A DNA stretch of 13,450 nt from Annulohypoxylon bovei var. microspora (GCA_022836615.1 MU405511.1:1-13450); one strand, 5' to 3'; shown: positions 1 through 9,240, counted from the stretch's first letter. The notes: generated from the sequence alone by a model not told the origin. Numbers and translations are program-made.

Positions 1-2
1 TT

Positions 3-1082
3 ATATATAATTTTTTCATGGAGGTAAATTATCGTAAAGAATATTAATTTAATAATGAATATATATTCAATTAATTAAAGAAATTTAATTATTTGTTCGA
101 TAAATTTAATTATAACGAAAGAATTAAAATGGTTAAAGTATTTAATTATATTATAAAAACTTAATTTAAAAAATAAATTAAATTAATTATTAATAATTAT
201 AAATTTTAAAAAAATATTTAAAAGTTAATTAACTTATGTTTTAAAATTAAGGATTTAAAATAATGTAAAATTTTTAAAAAATGAATTGAAATTTTTAAAA
301 GAAAATTATTAATTACCAAGTTAAATGAAATTAATAAATTCCTTTTAAATTATTTTATTATTATGGTAAAAGTTAAGAAAATTAAAGTGATAATTATATC
401 GGTTAATTACATTTTAACGATTTATAATTTCTTATTTTTTATTATAAAATATAAGTTAATTAATTTTATTTAATTTAATAATAATGAAATATAAAAGCTT
501 AAATTTTTAAATTTTAAATAAAAAGTTCGAACTTAAGTAAATATTTAAACCTAAATGTTTAATAATAATTTTTAAAAAATAATACGTAATTAAGTAATAT
601 ATTTCTTTAAAAGTATTAATTATAATTAACCTTTTATTTTATCTTAAATAATCTTAATATTTTAAATAATTTTATTACCTTAAATATTTTAATTAATTAT
701 TAAAAAATTAATTAATAATGTAAAAAATGTAAAGTTATTTAATTTTATTAATAAAATAATTAAGTTATTTATTTAAAACATTAAATTATTTAATTAATTA
801 TTATAGTTTTAAAATAATAAAATTAATATATATTTAATGTTATTAATAATATATTAAATTAATTATTATAAGGTGGATGTGTTAATAATAATAAACGTTA
901 TTAAAGTTAATTAATTTTGGTTTTTTAATTTAAAAATTAATTAATTTATCCCTTATAATGTGAAAATATTATTTAATTATTTTAAATTATATGTTAAATC
1001 TTTTATAAATTAATTAAAGGAATATGGATTTAAAAGATGTTTTTTTTATAATAAACCGAATTATATTATTTCGGAATGTATT
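3..1082 (+). pseudogene. gag: gag relic (capsid and nucleocapsid), 5' partial
   Basis: Frame 3. Gag builds the virus-like particle that packages the element RNA. The stretch around 84-150 reads FNYLFDKFNYNERIKM and is followed by a helical, Lys- and aromatic-rich run with in-frame TAA or TGA about every 10-15 codons, as expected of a retrotransposon Gag whose Trp and Gln codons became stops. From about 500 to 830 stops are too dense to read. From about 860 the frame clears again and leads, without a shift, into the zinc knuckle ending at 1079. The start codon is left of the window. The assignment rests on position before pol and on the knuckle; the capsid part alone would not identify it. C is scarce and G is kept, so plus-strand C was the main target here. 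Confidence 0.7.
1038..1079 (+). other. Ruined CCHC zinc knuckle of Gag nucleocapsid
   Basis: Frame 3 reads CFFYNKPNYIISEC. The spacing is exactly CX2CX4HX4C, the retroviral-type nucleocapsid knuckle that binds RNA. The first Cys (1038) and last Cys (1077) survive. The second Cys is Tyr (TAT at 1047, from TGT by G to A) and the His is Tyr (TAT at 1062, from CAT by C to T). Lys-Pro between the ligands also fits Gag knuckles. It could not bind zinc now. Confidence 0.8.
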
Positions 1083-2690
1083 TTAATTATATAATTTAAT
1101 TAAAAAGGTATATTTTATTATATTTAAAATGATAAAAAGTATAAACTTAAGGGAACCATGAAAAATAAGGAATTAAATTATATATTTATTTTTGGGTATA
1201 TAATTATTAATATTCGGAAATAAAACATTTTTATAAAAAAAAATATATTAAAATATATCGAAAATATAAGTTTTAATAATTAATAAATAATTAAAAACGT
1301 TAAGTATTTTAAAGCTTAAATCGAAATTTTTAATAATATCCCCATGTTAAAAAACGATGTTATTTTTGTTAACCTTAAGAAATTAATCGTTAATATTTTA
1401 TAAACTTAATTTATGATAAATATAATAATAATAAATGATTATTTTAAAGAATTTAATAATTTTAATTTTTTTAAATATTTTTGGGTTAAAAAGTTTGTGG
1501 ATAATTTGGAATATATTAAGATTAAAGCTTTTATAAGAAATTAAAGTGAATATAATAATATTTTTAAAATAAAGTAATAATGAATAAAAGATAGTAATTT
1601 AATTAATTGTAATATTAAAAAAAAGGATGATAATATTAAAGAAATCCTTTAATTAAATTTTTTAAATATTAAATCTTAAAAATCCTTTTAAACTTAAGAA
1701 CCACTTATAATTAAATTTAAGGTTAAAGATTTTTTTAATAAAGTAATGAAAAAATTTTAATTTAATAAAATTATCGAAAATTATAATTAATGCTTTAATA
1801 TAATATAAAATAAAATGGTTTAATTCATGCTAAGGTTTTTAAATATACTTTAAAGATCATTAATTAAAAAAAGCAAATAAGATTTTTTATTAAAAGTAAT
1901 TTAAGTTTTTAAGAAAAATTATAAAAAACTATTTATTAAAATTATAAGTAAAGAACTTATAAAGCTTTAAATATTATTAATAATTTACACGAACCTTGTT
2001 TTTAAAACCATTTATTATTATTATAAATAACCATTTACATTACTTAAAAACTAATTAATTTATAATTATCTTGAAATATATTTATAAATATTACCTTAAT
2101 TTTTAATTTAAATAAACCTAAATAAAAATAAGGATTTAATTATAATAATTATTAATATTAAAACTTAATTAAACCTTATTACCCTTTTATACGTTAAAAA
2201 GTTTAAGTTAATAATGTTTAAAACATTATTAACTTAATTTAAGTTTAAATTAATAATATTAATCCCCACTTTAAGAATAATTAAAAGATTAATTTAAATT
2301 AATAATAAATTTCTTAAAGTTCCGATATATATTATAAAAGATAATAAGGTTTTAATAAAGTTAATATTAAGTTTTAATTTCGTTTTTTTAATTAAAATAA
2401 ATTTTTTCTTTAAGGGTATATAAATGATTAATTAAATAAATTTTAAAGGAATAATGATTAAAGTTTTATTAATTTTTAATTACTTTAATAAACAAATAAT
2501 TAAAGATTTAATAAACATAAAAATCGTTTCGGAAAATTGTTAATTATTAACATTTTAAGCTAAGTTAATAGCTTTAATAAACTTAAAAACAATAATTAAT
2601 TATAAGATAAAAACAACCATTTTTAAATATAAATCATATATTTTTTTAACTTTTTATAATTATTAATATTAATTAATAAAGTTAATTTAT
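1083..2690 (+). pseudogene. Gag-Pol linker and probable aspartic protease relic
   Basis: Frame 3 continues from the knuckle with moderate stop density; 1140-1560 is the most open part. In this element class the region between nucleocapsid and RT carries a retropepsin-like protease that cleaves Gag-Pol. The best candidate is about 2340-2690: a hydrophobic stretch near 2460, then KIVSEN near 2514-2531, then a segment ending in YQLIKLIYLMEP (the Q is a TAA) that could correspond to the C-terminal Ile-Leu-Gly box of retropepsins. I could not find a readable Asp-Thr/Ser-Gly catalytic triad, so the protease is placed by order and weak resemblance only. The frame changes from 3 to 2 near 2650-2720. 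From about 1850 to 2700 C is kept and G is lost, the reverse of the gag part. Confidence 0.45.
2203..2237. repeat. 35-bp palindrome, 17-bp perfect arms around one base
   Basis: TTAAGTTAATAATGTTT (2203-2219), then A at 2220, then its exact reverse complement at 2221-2237. The arms include G:C pairs at 2207/2233 and 2216/2224, so they are not pure AT simple sequence. It lies inside the degraded gag-pol linker. Its role is unknown; it could form a hairpin or cruciform. Confidence 0.85.
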
Positions 2691-2701
2691 TTAATGGAAC
2701 C

Positions 2702-4200
2702 AAATCTTTATTTATTACGAAAGATTTAACCTTTAATGAATATTTAAACCTTAATTTAAATAATAATAAATTGATTTTTTATATCTTTAATAATGATAAG
2801 CTTTTATATATCTTGAAGTTAATATATTAATATAAAATTAAAAAAGCTAAGAAATAAGTTAATCGAACGAATTGTTAATAAATAATAAACCTTTATTAAA
2901 TTAATATTATATATAAATTTAAGGTTAAGAAAGTTAATTTCGTTAACGACACTTTATTAAATAATTTAATATTATCCGGCTTAATTAATTAAAAGATAAA
3001 AGCATTTAATAAAATTAAAAAATAATTAAAAAATATTATTTTAAAAATGTTAAATAATTTCTTTAAAAATATCTTTCCACAATTTATAACCTAATTTTAT
3101 GGAATATATTTAACCTTTAAGCATTTAATATAAATTAAGAAAAATCTTAACTTTATAAAGTTAATTAATGTTAAAAAAGATATAATAATTAAAGTTTTAT
3201 TTTAAAGAAAAATGGTGTTAATTTAAGATTTTAATGAAATAAGTTTAATTAAGGAAAATGTAACATTAAATTACATGATTAAAACGGTTTTTTATTTAAT
3301 TTAATAAGCTCGAAATATTTTAATTTTAATCTTTTTAATGAACCGAGTTTACGAAATTTTAAAAACGCGCTTAAAGAACGGCATTTTAAAAAAAAACCAT
3401 AACTTTTATCGAAATGTATGGTTCGTTGTGGAAAAAAAAAATGGAAGATTTAAATTAATTAATTTATATACAAAGTTAAACGGTAAAATAATTTATAACG
3501 CTTTTTTCTTTAAAAGTTGCGAAGAGTTTTTTAAAAAATTTATTATAAATTAATTTATATTAATGGTTAACTTTTTCTTAAAATATAATTAAATTAAATT
3601 ATTAAAATTCTTTTAATACTTTATAATTTTTACTTTATTAATCGATTTAATTCAAATAATTTTATTATTATAAAAGGTAATGAATTTAATAACTTATTTT
3701 TTAAAGGTGGTTATTTAAATTTTATATGATTTAATTTCTTATGTTTATAATCCATTTTTTAATAATGTTAATATTAAAGGCTTAATAATTAAATATAATA
3801 ATGAAAAGGTTTATTTAAGTATAAAATGATTTATTTTGGAATATATTAAGAATATTACCGCCGTTTTTTTTAACTTTAAATTTATAAAAGTTATAACAAG
3901 CGTAAAAAAGTTAATTTTTTACCGATTAATCATTGAAATAATTAAATATTTATATGGAACATACAAATAAAAATTTATTTAAACGAAGATTTTTAAGATT
4001 TAAAAATAAAAAAAATGTATTAATGTAAAAGGAATTTATTTTTTCGTTAATATCACGGTTTATTTTAAGATATAAATTAATTATTACGCCGTAATCATTA
4101 ACCCTTTAACATCGTTATTACGAAAAAACGTTTCTTTTATTTAAAGAAAATCTTAAAAATTTATGATAAAAATCTTTTAAAATACCTTAATTAATGCTTT
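2702..4200 (+). pseudogene. pol: Ty3/gypsy reverse transcriptase relic
   Basis: Frame 2. RT copies element RNA into cDNA inside the particle. The N-terminal part carries KVKKVNFVND at about 2918-2947 and MVLI-stop-DFNEISLI at about 3212-3250, like the segments leading into fungal gypsy RTs. The core follows: NVWFVVEKKNGRFKLIN within 3338-3553; then LMV-Asn-FF-LKYN-stop at 3560-3592, the former Asp-Phe-Phe-Ser-Gly-Tyr-Asp-Gln motif with its catalytic Asp now Asn (AAC, 3569). A stop at the former Gln of the Leu-Pro-Gln-Gly motif comes next, then PFF-Asn-Asn-VNIKG at 3752-3781, the catalytic Asp-Asp box turned to Asn-Asn (3761-3766). KYNNEKV, LEYIKN and the connection domain complete it. Spacing between motifs is normal, so few if any indels occurred. 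The enzyme is dead. Confidence 0.93.
3338..3553 (+). pseudogene. 71-codon open fragment of the dead RT
   Basis: This is the only substantial ATG-to-stop frame in the window. It is not a gene in its own right: it is the fingers region of the Ty3/gypsy RT, in frame with RT sequence on both sides. NVWFVVEKKNGRFKLIN matches the family pattern of Trp-Phe-x-Val-x-Lys-Lys-x-Gly followed by an Arg/Lys-Leu-Ile-Asn motif. The ATG replaces an internal codon of the polyprotein; the TAA at 3551 sits where a Gln (or Trp) codon is expected, ten codons after the Phe that precedes the Asp motif. The stretch is unusually rich in surviving G and C (for example around 3365-3380 and 3419-3432), so it escaped much of the mutation around it. 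I see no ribosome-binding or splice context suggesting translation. Confidence 0.92.
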
Positions 4201-4650
4201 TTATTTTATTAATTTAAATTATATTATAAACCATTTCATTGTAATATAAATAAACGTTTCCAAGATTAATTAAAGATATATTTTAAGTTAAATAAATAAT
4301 TAAAACAAATTTTAATTAATAAAATATAAATTAAGTGTTTAATAAAACGTTAAAAAAAATATAATATAATGAAAAAAGAAATTATAATCGTTATTAAATT
4401 TTTTCAAAAACTTTAAAATTACTTTTACGATATTTATTTTAAACTTTAAACCGATACAAAAACCTTAATTACATAATTAAACAATAATTTTATTAATTTC
4501 TTAAACGTAAAATTTACACATTAAATTACTTAAATTAAAATATTTAACTTTAAAATAAATTATATATTAAAAACGTTAAATGTAATAACGGATGATTTAT
4601 CCCGTAAAAGTAAAAAAATAATTAATAAAGAAAATAACAATTAAAAAAAC
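4201..4650 (+). pseudogene. pol: RNase H relic of the gypsy Pol
   Basis: RNase H removes the RNA strand during cDNA synthesis. Frame 2 gives INVSKIN at 4250-4270, the former Val-Asp-x-Ser motif with its first catalytic Asp now Asn (AAC, 4253). After the A8 tract at 4352-4359 the homology moves to frame 1: YNIMKKE at 4360-4380 with the catalytic Glu intact (4378), TDTKTL at 4450-4467 with Asp intact (4453), and TDDLSRKS at 4588-4611, the closing Ala-Asp-x-Leu-Ser-Arg motif with Asp intact (4591). So one of four catalytic acids is lost. Three of the surviving acids have a G preceded by A, C or G rather than T. A charged, Asn-rich linker follows before integrase. Confidence 0.88.
4352..4359 (+). 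other. Frameshift in an A8 tract inside RNase H
   Basis: RNase H homology ends in frame 2 and resumes in frame 1 across eight consecutive A. This is explained by loss of one base in the run, either a real slippage deletion or a sequencing or assembly error. Gap-free alignment on both sides places the shift within a few codons. Confidence 0.75.
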
Positions 4651-6042
4651 GACATAAATAAATTTATTAACGTTTAATTTTATAACATAATGGTTAACAC
4701 GTTATTAAACTTTAAGTTAAAAAGTTTTAATATACTTTTATTATACCCTTTAAAAAAATAAACATATAAGTTTTAAAAAATTATTAACTTTTTAACCACG
4801 TTAAAATACTTTATTAAACTTAAGGATTACCGATTAATAAAAGATTAATTATCATGATAATAATTCAAAAATAAAATACTTAAATTTATGGTTATAAAAG
4901 GAATTTTATAACGAAAACTTAAAAAAAAATATTATAAACGAAAGGTTATAAATATTAAAACATAAAGGAAAATAATTATTTAAAAATGTTACGTTAAATT
5001 TAATTATTAAAAATATAAATTAATATATTATAAAATTAATGGCTTTTATTATTAATTTAATATACATCGCAAAATAATTAAAACGGTTTAATTTTACTTT
5101 AATTATTAAAAATTAAATACTTAAAAACCTTATAAATTAAATTTTTACATTAAGTTAAATAATTTATTAATAATTTAAATTATTAACGTTTAATATATAT
5201 TAAATAATTAAAGTAAAAAGGTAATTTTAAAAGTAAAAAAAAAAATTAACGATTAATTAAAAGCCGAAACGTTAAAAAACGTAATAATTAATAACGTTGT
5301 TAAATTTTTACGAAAAAAAATTTATTTTACACATAATATTCCATTAAGAATTAAATGTAATAAAAGCCTTAAATTTAAAAAAATATTCATAAACGCGTGC
5401 AAAACGGTTAATATTTCGAAAAAATAAAGATTTACATATTTCGTCGAAACTTAAAAATAAATTAAAATCGGCCATAAAAATATTATAAAAAAATTATTTA
5501 AAGCTTTTAAAAGATTTTATAAAAACTAAGTTAAACATTTCTTTAATATTATATAAGTTAATTAAGTATTTATTAAATTAAACAACGTTTTTTTTTACGA
5601 AACTTTATATAAATAAAAACTTATATTATTTATTAAAACGGTTATACCCATTTAAAAAGTTTTAAATTAAAATATTATATTAAATAAAAACGAATTCCTT
5701 ATAATACGTTTATAATTATTATAATGTAAAGAAAAAAACTTTAATTAATTAATTAAAACTTTTAATAAAAAAAGATAAAAAGTTATAAAACGTAAAAATA
5801 AAAAATATTTAAAAAAAACGAAAAATAAACCTTTTAAATAAAACGATTTAATTTTCCTTTTTAACACATTATATTACATTAATTTATTATAAAAAAATAA
5901 GTTATATTATAATTAATTAAGCCCATTCTTAATTAATAAAACCATAAGTAAAAGGTGTTATACGATTTAAGAATTAAATAACATAACGTTAAAATTTACT
6001 TTTTTTAAAAAACGTTTAAAACTTTTTATTAAAAATATTTAA
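4651..6042 (+). pseudogene. pol: Ty3/gypsy integrase relic
   Basis: Frame 1, no further shift. Integrase inserts the cDNA into the genome. The N-terminal HHCC zinc domain is at about 4984-5109: both His are now Tyr (4990, 5005) and both Cys of the CX2C pair are Tyr (5095, 5104). In the DDE core the first Asp is Asn (AAC, 5185, in INV). LKAETLKN near 5257-5280 matches the Val-Glu-Ala-x-x-Leu-Arg stretch. The second Asp is Asn at 5359, where Asp-Gly-Gly-Pro-Glu-Phe became Asn-Lys-Ser-Leu-Lys-Phe (5359-5376). The likely third acid is Lys (AAA, 5464, before IGHK). The C-terminal domain at about 5830-6040 has NDLIFL, LSPFLI (former Gly-Pro-Phe-x-Ile, Gly now Ser, 5917-5934) and KKRLKLFIKN at the end. 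The true stop is either TAA at 6040 or one shortly after. No chromodomain is evident. Confidence 0.9.
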
Positions 6043-6309
6043 GGATATTAAGAATTTAATAACCCTTTAAAAAATATTTAAATAATAAGTTTACATAAAA
6101 ATATACTTAATTAAAATAAAACCTAACCCATTGCTTATGAAAATCCAAAACCATTTAAGAATTAATAAATTCCCAGCTTAAATAAAAACCTTTTAAAAAA
6201 GTTAATTAACAAAAGAATAAAACATTAATAAATAAACAAGTAACATCCGAAAATAAATATAAAAATCCACATTTTTATTAAAAGAAAAAAAAGATATATT
6301 ATTATCGAA
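6043..6309 (+). other. Spacer after pol; possible 3' UTR
   Basis: About 270 bases between the integrase end and the convergent minus-strand relic. It is A- and C-rich with little G, continuing the G-loss pattern of integrase. Frame 1 still shows short open runs such as YENPKPFKN near 6138-6164, but I recognise no domain. No LTR boundary (TG...CA) can be fixed because TG and CA are themselves the mutation targets. Confidence 0.4.
6280..6294 (+). promoter_or_regulatory. Candidate polypurine tract before the 3' LTR
   Basis: A 15-base purine-only run, AAAAGAAAAAAAAGA, about 240 bases after the end of integrase. In LTR retrotransposons a polypurine tract primes plus-strand DNA synthesis and directly precedes the 3' LTR. 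Purine runs are common in such A-rich DNA and G-to-A mutation makes more of them, so only its position supports the call. Confidence 0.3.
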
Positions 6310-8159
6310 AATAATTTTAATTCCAACGAAAATTAATATACATTAATTAAATTATCACATATTTTAAATAATATAAGCTTTTCCTTTTTTATTACCTTAT
6401 TCACCTTTTTAAAACCCTTGTTTTTTTTTTTAAAATTTTAATTTTCCACCAGTTTTTCATCATTTTTTTTATTTTAAACTTAAATTATTATTATTATATT
6501 ATAAAAAAGCGTTTTAATGGAAAATTAACGAAAAGATTTTATTCACTTTTTAATTTACCTTAAAATGTCATTCCTTTTCCACCATATTATAATTAAAGAA
6601 TTTTTAATTATTAAATCCTTAATAATAAATGGATTTTTATTTTTTTTAACATGTAATTTTACAAGCTTATTATCTCGAAATTTGCAATGATAAACATTAA
6701 TTAAATACATATAAATTTTATAAAACCTTTAATAAACTTTTGGTAATGATTAATAATTAAAAAACAATTATATTTTCGTATATATCTTTGTATTTAAATT
6801 ATGAAAACGCTTTAAATAATATTAATAAATCATTTTATTTAAGAATTTATATATTTAAATAAATAAATTAATAATTTAATGATTATTATTAATAAAATAA
6901 TAGAAAATTAAATTAATTAAACCCTTGTTATAAATTTTAATAAAAAGAAGCTTTATTTAAAATAAAAGTATTTAATTAACCAAAGAATAATAATTTTTAA
7001 ATAACTCAATAATTTATTAAAAGCCTTTATTCATTACATTTTAATAAATATATTAACTTATAATTACACCTTTTATAATATAAAAATCTATGTTATAAAT
7101 TATTTATAAAATATTAAATTTTAATAATTAATATAATTAAAATAAATTATTATTTATTTATTTATGCTTATTAATAATATAAGATTTATCACTTATTACC
7201 ACATTTTTAAATTAAAGAGTAATGAGTTTATTTATATTAAATTTTAATAATAATTTTATAAACTTAATATTATTAATATATAAAAGAAAAAGTTAATAAA
7301 ATATTTTTATAATAATAAACATATTAACTTTAAAACTAATAATTTTCTTATTAAACGTAGGTATTAAAAAAATATTCAAATTTAAACTTATAAATATTCT
7401 TATAAAATTCTAATTATTCGGAGATAAATTTTTTTTAATAAATAAAAAAGCTCGATTAAAAATAATTAATTTAATAATTACTTATAATTCTTTATATAAC
7501 GGTAATGGAAGCCATAAAGAAACCTTAATAATATTAAATATATAACTTAATAATCGTAGCTTATTATAAAGTTTAAAAACCAATAAAAATTATAAATAAT
7601 ATATTTTTTATTAAATAAACCTTTAATTATTTACGGGAAGCTTAAATCTTATTTATTTTTTAAAAGTAAGGTATTTATTATGCTTTATTAACATCTTAAA
7701 GATCCTTTTAAACTTTGTTCGCAATTATTTTTTAATATGAACCTCATTTTTATACGCCTTAAAAATTGTAAAATTCATAATTATAAAAAGCGTATCACTT
7801 AATATATAAAAAAGTTTAAACATTATATTAATTTTAAGTATTTCATAATATTCCTTTATATATTACTTTGTATTAATAATAAAATTTAATGATTTAACTT
7901 TAACTTTTTTAATTATAGCTTAATGTTTATAAAGAGCCATGATTAATTATATGGTATATATTAAAGTTTTAATTTATGAAATTATTATTATTAATTGTGA
8001 TTTAATGAATTAATTTATCCTTATAAAAAAGGGAAAGTAAATAATAATTACTTTTAATTATATATGGAATAATAAAATAATTAATGAAATTAATAAAAGC
8101 TGTAAAATTAATTATTATAATTTATTTAAGAATTTTAATTAATTTATTTTCTTATTTTA
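6310..8159 (-). pseudogene. Convergent coding relic, possibly a Ty1/copia integrase
   Basis: One minus-strand frame (codons starting at 7919, 7916 and so on) stays readable to about 6310. Between 7919 and 7340 I count about 9 stops in 195 codons against about 35 in a neighbouring frame, so this is former coding sequence. Motifs: LPLYKEL-stop near 7500, FNRAFLF, then LSPNN ten residues after the Asn-Arg, and about 88 residues after Asn-Arg VVISD. The order and spacing recall the end of a Ty1/copia integrase (Leu-Pro...Leu-Trp, Asn-Arg-x-Pro, Thr-Pro-x-Glu, then Val-Val-Ile-Ser-Arg-Asp), but the distance from Leu-Trp to Asn-Arg is about three residues short. The later part is charged (YHCKFRDNKLVKLHVKK at about 6692-6642; KNDEKLVENQNFKKKNKGFK at about 6470-6400) and I cannot place it. 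No copia RT box was found. Upstream of 7920 it is less clear. Confidence 0.4.
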
Positions 8160-8970
8160 ATTATATTTAAAGCCAAAAAAAATGATTTTTATACATCATA
8201 AAAGATCAAGCATTTATATTTATGTTTTAAATCTTTTTTAAAGCATATATAAATCCGATAATTATTATAATTAAAAGGAATTTCATTTTAAATTAAATAA
8301 AAAAATGATAATTAATAAGAAAATAATTAATACATTAATTTTATTTACACTTATTATAAAATTAACATAAGGAACATATATCCCACTTAACGTTAATAAC
8401 GAAATTTAATATAATAAAATAACATTAAATATTATAATTATTTTTATATAATACCAAAACGAACGAATAATTATTTTTTATTAATAAGAGTTTTATAATC
8501 TTTAATTATAAAAAATATACCTAATTTAAAATTAATTTATAAAGTTAAAATTCCTTAAATGTTAAAAAATAACTTTATAATAAATTTTAATAATTAAATA
8601 ATTATTTTAATTAAAAAATATAAGCCAAAGTTTATTTTATTAATATTTTATTATAATTTAAGTAATTTTAACGGTAATAAAGAAACTTACGTTATACCTT
8701 ATTTTTTTATTATGTTAATTAATATGAAAAAATTAAAAGTTTATATATTTAATATTTTTAAAAATAATAAAGTTATAAATAAAGTATAATATATAAAGAT
8801 TAATCTTAATAAAATTTATTTAAATAAATATGTTATTAAAATTATAAAACCTTTTAAAAACTTCCATCGGATTGAAATATTATTATAAAATATATTTTAA
8901 TTATATAAATATTAAATAACTTATATATTATATTTATTATTTAAAAAACTTAAAACCTTTTTATGAATAA
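8160..8970. other. AT-rich stretch with no assignable gene
   Basis: About 800 bases with dense stops in most frames of both strands. Plus-strand frame 1 from 8161 to 8400 has short open runs such as KKMIFIHHKRSSIYIYVL (8182-8235), but nothing recognisable, and the same interval is moderately open in other frames. G falls and CA words dominate from 8160 to 8450. It is probably more degraded transposon DNA. Confidence 0.3.
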
Positions 8971-8992
8971 TTAATAACGAAAATTTTAATTA

Positions 8993-9240
8993 AAAAAATA
9001 CTTTAAACGCTTTTATAAATATTATATTAAATTATGTAAAAATATTAATTAAAATAAAGAAAACATTCTTAACAAACCTTATAAAAGAACGGAAAAAAGC
9101 TTAAAACTTATCGTTCGAAATCTTAAGAAAAGTATTAAGTTTTTAATTTAAGTTAATTAATAAGTTTAAACCGGTAAAACTTAACTTAAACTTATTTTTT
9201 AATCTTTAATTAAAAAAAAAAGAAAAATGTTAATTAAAAG
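8993..9240 (+). pseudogene. Unidentified Lys-rich coding relic
   Basis: Frame 2 is nearly free of stops from about 9000 to 9150 (for example NKENILNKPYKRTEKSLKLI near 9053-9112), then has several TAA around 9147-9183 and reopens with SLIKKKRKMLIKSFYIKKLK to about 9260. The mix of Lys, Arg, Glu and Asn differs from the Phe/Ile/Leu/stop mix of neighbouring frames, which suggests former coding sequence. I recognise no family. It may belong to the same element as the plus-strand relics at 9436-9720 and 10021-10620, with frame changes between. Confidence 0.25.

Larger units (their letters stand above)
1..6294 (+). mobile_element. RIP-degraded Ty3/gypsy LTR retrotransposon, 5' end outside the window
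   Basis: The domain order is Gag, CCHC knuckle, probable protease, reverse transcriptase, RNase H, integrase, which is the Ty3/gypsy order (in Ty1/copia the integrase precedes RT). Reading TAA and TGA as former Gln or Trp codons, the domains follow one another over about 6 kb in frame 3 (positions 3 to about 2690), frame 2 (about 2700-4357) and frame 1 (4357-6042). Nearly every departure from the family pattern is a C-to-T or G-to-A change. The lineage resembles fungal elements with a Phe-Leu-Asp-Asp RT box followed by a Val-Lys-Gly-type motif. The 5' LTR and primer-binding site lie left of the window, and the 3' LTR is not recognisable. The family is seen in the sequence with high confidence; the right end at the purine run 6280-6294 is a guess. 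Confidence 0.9.

Noticed and set aside
1524..1560. Ala-Phe-Ile-Arg-Asn-stop-Ser-Glu in frame 3 as the retropepsin Asp-Ser-Gly triad.
   Set aside because: The stop occupies the Gly position and TAA cannot derive from a Gly codon by transitions; the distance to the possible C-terminal protease box near 2680 is also far too long.
1..6042. An organism with a changed genetic code in which TAA or TGA encodes an amino acid (frames read well with TAA as Gln).
   Set aside because: The active sites are destroyed as well (Asp to Asn, Cys and His to Tyr, Glu to Lys), all by one mutation type. A living recoded gene would keep them. Base patches also alternate between strands within one gene, which recoding does not explain.
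9170..9181. A Thr-Gly-Lys-Thr tetrapeptide that might be a Walker A P-loop.
   Set aside because: The preceding codons are TAA and Val/Asn. TAA cannot come from a Gly codon by C-to-T or G-to-A change, so the upstream Gly of a P-loop is missing.
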